From Sipunculus nudus (lineage: Eukaryota; Annelida; Sipuncula; Golfingiida; Sipunculidae): a stretch of DNA of 64,000 bases. Location: contig CM049314.1 of NCBI GenBank assembly GCA_026874595.1, positions 67,255,300 to 67,319,299 on the forward strand, given 5' to 3'. A model generated the notes under the pieces. It had not been told where the DNA came from. It saw only the letters and a program-made list of their open reading frames with translations, and did no database searches. This document shows positions 58,984 to 64,000 of this stretch, one piece after another. How positions within the stretch are numbered: position 1 is the stretch's first letter; each line of letters starts with the position of its first letter. The position numbers were made by a program, and so were the translations under genes.

Positions 58984-59686
58984 ACTATTAGTATTGTAAA
59001 GGCGTTTGCCTCCTCTGGCCTCTGCTTCCTTCACCCCTGGTACGGCTAGCAGATTTTAGTGAGTTTGTTTGTTATCAAGTGGACCATGAATTAACAAATG
59101 AAGAGGACGTCAGAACTGCGTCTGTCTCGGCCTGCCGGCTTTCTTGTTAAGAAACAATTAGTCGCTCGCTTACACAGTGGGTTTCAATCAGCCGAACCGT
59201 GCCTAAAACAATAATTTAGCCACAAATCAACAAAACAAGTTTACGTATGCAAAAAGGATACCGTACAGCTGAGACAAGAAGTGCTTTGTTACATTAAGAT
59301 TACTTCTACTTTACTGTATTTATAAATAATAATATTTTTGGTCATTAAATGTTTTATGAAGAAATAGCCCGTAACGCGAATCATTTTCTGCACTGACCGA
59401 CGAAAATACCCGATCGACAAAAATGACATCTGTAATATCCAAGTGACTGCATTGGAATTCTTGAATGTAGCTTGAAACTTAAGTCAAGGTGAACAATAAA
59501 TACAACGTTCAAGTAAATCACAAGTGAATAATAGTGTGGAATATCAGCGGTGTTTGAGATCTAGTGGCAGCACAGGCAGAACCAAGTGACATCGAATGTA
59601 CGTCCTTGAAAATGAAGACAATATCAAAAATAAATATCAGGTGGAAATCTTCCATAGCTGACTATAACTGAGCTAAGGTATTTTTT
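58984..59686. other. No gene recognised
   Basis: No supportable feature before the T-run that opens the Helitron-like element. Confidence 0.6.
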
Positions 59687-61412
59687 ATGCCCCCGCCACA
59701 AAGTGGCCGGGGCATATAGTTTTACCCATGTCCGTCATTCCGTCCTTCCGTCCTTCCGTCATTCCGAAATCAAACAGTTGTACGGATTTTTTTTCGCAAT
59801 GCCTGCAGATATTGGCCTGATTTTTGGTGTGTTGGCAGATATAGAACAGTTACAGATCGAGTTCGCGTTTCGTCCCGATTGACCTACTTTTGACCGTTTT
59901 ACGGCTCCTAAACTTAGAAAATTTCATGAAAAATAGAAATATTCATGACAGATACACATGTACGGACTTTGTTCGCAATGCCTGCAGATATTGGCCTGAT
60001 TTTTGGTTTGTGAGCAGATATAGACCAGTTACAGATTGAGTTCGCGTTTCGTCCTGGTTGACCTACTTTTGACCGTTTTACGGCTCCTGAACATAGAAAA
60101 TTTCATGAAAAATATGAAATTTCATGACAAATACACATGTACGGACTTTTTTTCGCAGTGCCTGCAGATATTGGCCTAATTTTTGGTGTGTGGACAGATA
60201 TAGACCAGTTACAGATCGAGTTAGTGTTTCGTCCCGGTTGACCTTCTTTTGACCGTTTTACGGCTCCTAAACTTAGAAATTTTCATGAAAAATAGAAATA
60301 TTCATGACAGATACACATGTACGGACTTTTTTTCGCAATGCCTGCAGATATTGGCCTGATTTTTGGTGTGTGGGCAGATATAGACCAGTTACAGATCGAG
60401 TTCACGTTTCGTCCCGGTTGATCTATTTTTGACTGTTTTACGGCTCCTAAACCTAGAAAATTTCATGAAAAATAGAAAAATTCATGACAGATACACATGT
60501 ACAGACTTTTTTTCGCAATGCCTGCAGATATTTACCTAATTTTTGGTGTGTGGGCGGATATAGACCAGTTACAGATCGAGTTCGCGTTTCTTTCCGGTTG
60601 ACCTAATTTTGACCGTTTTACGGCTCCTGAACATAGAAAATTTCATGAAAAATATGAAATTTCAGGACAAATACACATGTACGGACCTTTTTTGCAATGC
60701 CTGTAAATATTGGCCTGATTTTTGGTATGTGGGCAGATAATGACCAGTTACAGATCAAGTTCACGTTTTGTCCCAGTTGACCTATTTTTGACCGTTTGAC
60801 GGTGCTCTAACATAGAAAATTTCATAAAAAGGTGCACATGTATGGACTTTTTTTCGCAGTGCCTGCAAATACAGGCCTGATTTTTGGTGTGTAGGCAGAT
60901 AATGACCAGTTATACAGATCGAGTTCTTGTTTTGTCTCAGTTGACCTACTTTTGACCATTTGATTGCTCCTGAACATAGAAAGTTTCATGAAAAATATAA
61001 ATTTTCATAACAAATGCATATGTACTGACTTTTTTTCCTCAATGCCTGCAGATACCACCATGATTTTTTTTTGTGTGGGCAGATAATGACAGTTACAGAT
61101 CGAGTTTGCGTTTCATCCCGGTTGACCTACTTTTGTTGTTTTATGGCTCCTAAACATAGAAAAATTCATGAAAGACAGAAATTTTCATGGAAAATGCACA
61201 TGTATGGACTTTTTTCACAATGCCTGCATATACTGGCATGATTTTTGGTGTGTTGCTTGATAATGACCCGTTACAGATCGAGTTCGCATTTTGCCCTTGT
61301 TGACCTACTTTTGACCATACGACACCTCCTGAACTTAAAAAATTTTCCAAATTTTACAAATGTTTCTTATTTGCCCAAGGCGGGGGCATTCGTGTCGTTC
61401 CGACACATCTAG
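59687..61412 (+). mobile_element. Helitron/Helentron-like element with nine ~180-bp tandem units
   Basis: After a T-run the 5' end reads ATGCCCCCGCC and the 3' end carries its inverted copy (GGCGGGGGCAT near 61380). The 3' terminus is a hairpin GTGTCG-TTC-CGACAC (61392-61406), two bases, CTAG (61409-61412) and a T-run; hairpin plus CTRR before T is the Helitron 3' signature. A CCCCGCCACAAAGTGGCCGG hairpin and CCGTCC repeats lie at the 5' side. GCCTGCA-type unit markers are at 59801, 59980, 60160, 60340, 60520, 60699, 60861, 61044 and 61222. No Rep/helicase is encoded. It shares its layout, not its sequence, with 19501-20593. Confidence 0.75.
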
Positions 61413-61546
61413 TTTTTTAAATAAACCATTGTGAAGATGCAGTGCATACAGAAAAGAATACAATAATGAAACAAAAACAATGTATTCTATGGTTTCATAC
61501 TCGAGATGACCTAAGAAAGTCCACCAATGAATGTCTTACCCAAATA

Positions 61547-61726
61547 CAGAAAAACATCGAGACTACGACCACCAACGGGACCTCGATATAGTGGTCGCAT
61601 TGTCTATAGATGGTCGTCTCAGAGAGGTCGTCTACAAAGAGCAAAAAAAGAAACGGGACCTCGAACAAGTGGTTCTTATTTTGAGGTGGTCGCCAAGACG
61701 AGGTGGTCGTAAGGCGAGTTTTATTG
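61547..61726. mobile_element. pogo-like MITE, 180 bp
   Basis: The left end CAGAAAAACATCGAGACTAC and the reverse-complemented right end CAATAAAACTCGCCTTACGA both continue into CGACCACC. It is flanked by TA on the left (61545) and AA on the right, a likely mutated TA. GTGGTCG/CGACCAC motifs fill the interior. It is related to 3729-3886. The two overlapping frames here are MITE artefacts. Confidence 0.7.
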
Positions 61727-63845
61727 AATTTAAATCGAAATAAACTTAGCGACCCCTATAAGCCCCTGTTTTCAAGGGGTCGGGGTTGGTGCTTGAAAAT
61801 GTATAGAGCTGAATCGTCTTTGAAAACGTTATTGACCAAATTACGATATATTAAGGCCCAGTAATTGTCGGAACGACACCCCTTAACCACAGTACGTCGC
61901 CCGACTGAGCGACGAGTTTCAATAGTCTGTCATCTAATAAATAAATGTGATTATATCGTTTTAAATAGCATCCCGAAGGCGAACTGGGTTTATTATTTTT
62001 CACTGGTTCAACAACACACGTCCCTGTTCAGATAATTTCCGTGTCGGCGCAAAACTAAATAACATTGCAGTTAAAAATTGATAAAAATGCTTTGTTTGAT
62101 TCATTGAGAAGAATATTAATCTGCTAACCATGTTACTTTATGCAGTTACGAAAGTTATAATGCTGTAGCTACGCCAACAACACTGACTTTCAGTCCAATC
62201 AAAATGTGCGATATAGATACAGATATATAAATGAAACATGAATACACAGAAAAGTCGTCTGCTTTTCCGGCAATCAGAAGGTTATGGGTCTAATTCCCCT
62301 TCTAGTGAACCGACTTTACTGTGTTCATGTTCCATTACTATACACAATGAACAAGCATGGCTTTTTTTACATCACTCTATATAATATGTATATATATATA
62401 TGTGTGTGTGTGTATTTATTTATATATATCACCGCATACATCATATGATGGTGCATGCATAGAAAGAGAGAATATCCCGCTTTAAAAAAAAATGTATTAA
62501 CTTTCTTTAAAAATGTTCGTTTATTTTTAGCATACAGGCAAAGAGCATCTTCGGTTTCAGGAACTACTAGTGAATAGGAAATCATTATATGTCCCATACC
62601 TAAGTAACTGCAGCTAAAAGCGGCGGTATTGTATTACCTCGTATTTGTGTTTACATTTCCTAACAGGAAACCCATTAGTCTTTCACCAGAATGAGAATTT
62701 CTGTAAAAAGATTATTGCATTACGCCGCAGCTTTATATATCTTAAGAAATTAAACCTTTTTATCTATAAAAGACGGGATTGGTATGAAACCCAAATTCCG
62801 ATACATTGAACATAAAACGAATTCTTCGGGCTGATAACAACGCAAGACCGTTTTTCGTCAATTTCGTTTTTTTTTTACAATCCAATCCTGAATGAAACTT
62901 TACCCATACGGAAGATAGACAGCACACCCATTTAAAATCACGGTAGTTATTTGTCTATGAAAAAAGCTTGGCATTTCGAGTTTAAGTTGAATTTGCCGAC
63001 GCCAGCTGAGTCAGGCTACCTGGGCACGACTTCACCTTTAGTACGTGCTGCGAGTGGCTTTCAACATAGCTTTCTCTCTCGCAGTAGATCTTCCTGAAAG
63101 AGGATCGCGAAAACGCCGACCATTGCCTCAAGAGCTTCCGCGTTTAACCACACCCCCAGTTGGTGAACAAATTTATCACATTTTTCAAGTTCTTTAATTT
63201 GAGGAAAGGTCAATTTTCTTACGTTCATAATAAAGGATGTGATTAAATTTAATTAGCAACGCTATTTTATTACATGTTAACACGCTGGTGTCTTTCATGA
63301 TTTTCCTATCTGAAAAATATTTGAAAAATATAAATGCATGAATATTGCAGAAATTCATTGGGTTTTCACCAAACTTTAATGCCAAGCTCATTGGAGTTAT
63401 CACCAAGTTAATACCAGTTAATACCAAATTAATTTAAGTTGTCACCGAGCACTGAATATTCTGGACTGAAGGGGCAATAAAATGAGTTTTTAGACAATAC
63501 ATGTTGCGATCAATGTCTCAAGCCCCAACTAATGACAGTGTTTTTTTTTTGTTTAGCCCTGATTATATGGCCAGTGATATTAGTACCGTATCATCATTGA
63601 GAATATTGTATCATCCGTATTGCTAGGTATGGGACAGCATATTTCAAGTACATATAATACATTGTTGCAATAAAAGGAAAAACAACGTGCAATGTTCTAC
63701 GAAATCTTTTCTTTTGGCCGTGAAATTTGGGATTTCTATTTGTTGTTAATAGGATTCATTTTATTATTCTTGATATGAGACAGATAACGCAAGAGAGGTA
63801 TTTCATCAAAACAATTAGTATTATTGTATAAACAATTATTACGGC
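61727..63845. other. No gene recognised; weak tRNA-like piece
   Basis: At about 62268-62300, AGAAGGTTATGGGTCTAATT and CCCCTTCT resemble a tRNA anticodon-to-T-arm stretch, too incomplete to call. A short (TA)n/(TG)n tract lies at 62386-62413. Confidence 0.5.
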
Positions 63846-63985
63846 TTCTGCGGTGTGAGCACAGGATTCAAAGGCCGGGAGACTGGGAGTTCGATTCTCG
63901 CCCATGATAAGCGCTCTGCAAAGGCTTACTGAAAAGAGAGTGCGTATTTTGAGGGTTCCTCAAAACCAAACAGTCGGGCGATTCC
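63846..63985 (+). mobile_element. tRNA-derived SINE
   Basis: GGTGTGAGCACAGGATTC, then CCGGGAGACTGGGAGTTCGA with B box GGAGTTCGATTCTC. The body has GTATTTTGAGGGTTCC and CCAAACAG as in the minus-strand copy at 30985-31130. It may continue beyond the window. Confidence 0.6.
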
Positions 63986-64000
63986 ACATCTAGGACCCGC

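Noticed and set aside
61527-61743. Two overlapping 61-70-codon frames
   Set aside because: They lie within the pogo-like MITE and reflect its CGACCACC-type repeats.

Overview
The window looks like intergenic or intronic DNA from a repeat-rich animal genome, most likely a bivalve mollusc. It is AT-rich and contains long (AT)n arrays, homopolymer C/G tracts and tRNA-derived SINEs. Two elements of a kind common in bivalve genomes are present: a tandem core of about 155 or 180 bp, small subterminal inverted repeats, and a 3' hairpin followed by CTTG or CTAG and a T-run. The bivalve call rests on general knowledge of these repeats, not on a database search. I found no intact protein-coding gene and no confident exon, rRNA gene or functional tRNA gene. 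Most open frames of 60-130 codons are chance frames or read through (AT)n as alternating Tyr-Ile.

Layout. 0-16 kb: two copies of a sequence of about 1.3-1.5 kb face each other in inverted orientation (2765-4296 and 13990-15312). Between or inside them lie pogo-like MITEs, a SINE dimer, several (AT)n arrays and an inverted-repeat pair. 17-31 kb: more SINEs, a Helitron-like element whose five core units carry AGGTCAnnnTGACCT-type palindromes (19501-20593), a 44-bp triplication, a recent 174-bp tandem duplication, and four copies of a repeat ending GGCGGAGGTAAT. 31-35 kb: a 1.7-kb element with 39-bp terminal inverted repeats, a perfect 6-bp target duplication and arrays of self-palindromic 21-22-bp units. 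35-50 kb: a diverged local duplication of about 0.7 kb, several dispersed families and a 398-bp MITE. 50-64 kb: a decayed retrotransposon gag fragment, further repeats, a nine-unit Helitron-like element (59687-61412), a pogo-like MITE and a SINE near the right edge.

Nothing here amounts to a gene system. The content is a layered record of non-autonomous transposons. The most interesting points are the palindromic array element, the nuclear-receptor-like half-site pairs repeated in two tandem cores, CTCF-like motifs carried by dispersed repeats, and the large inverted pair. All homologies between copies were found by eye, so boundaries are approximate unless a target duplication fixes them.
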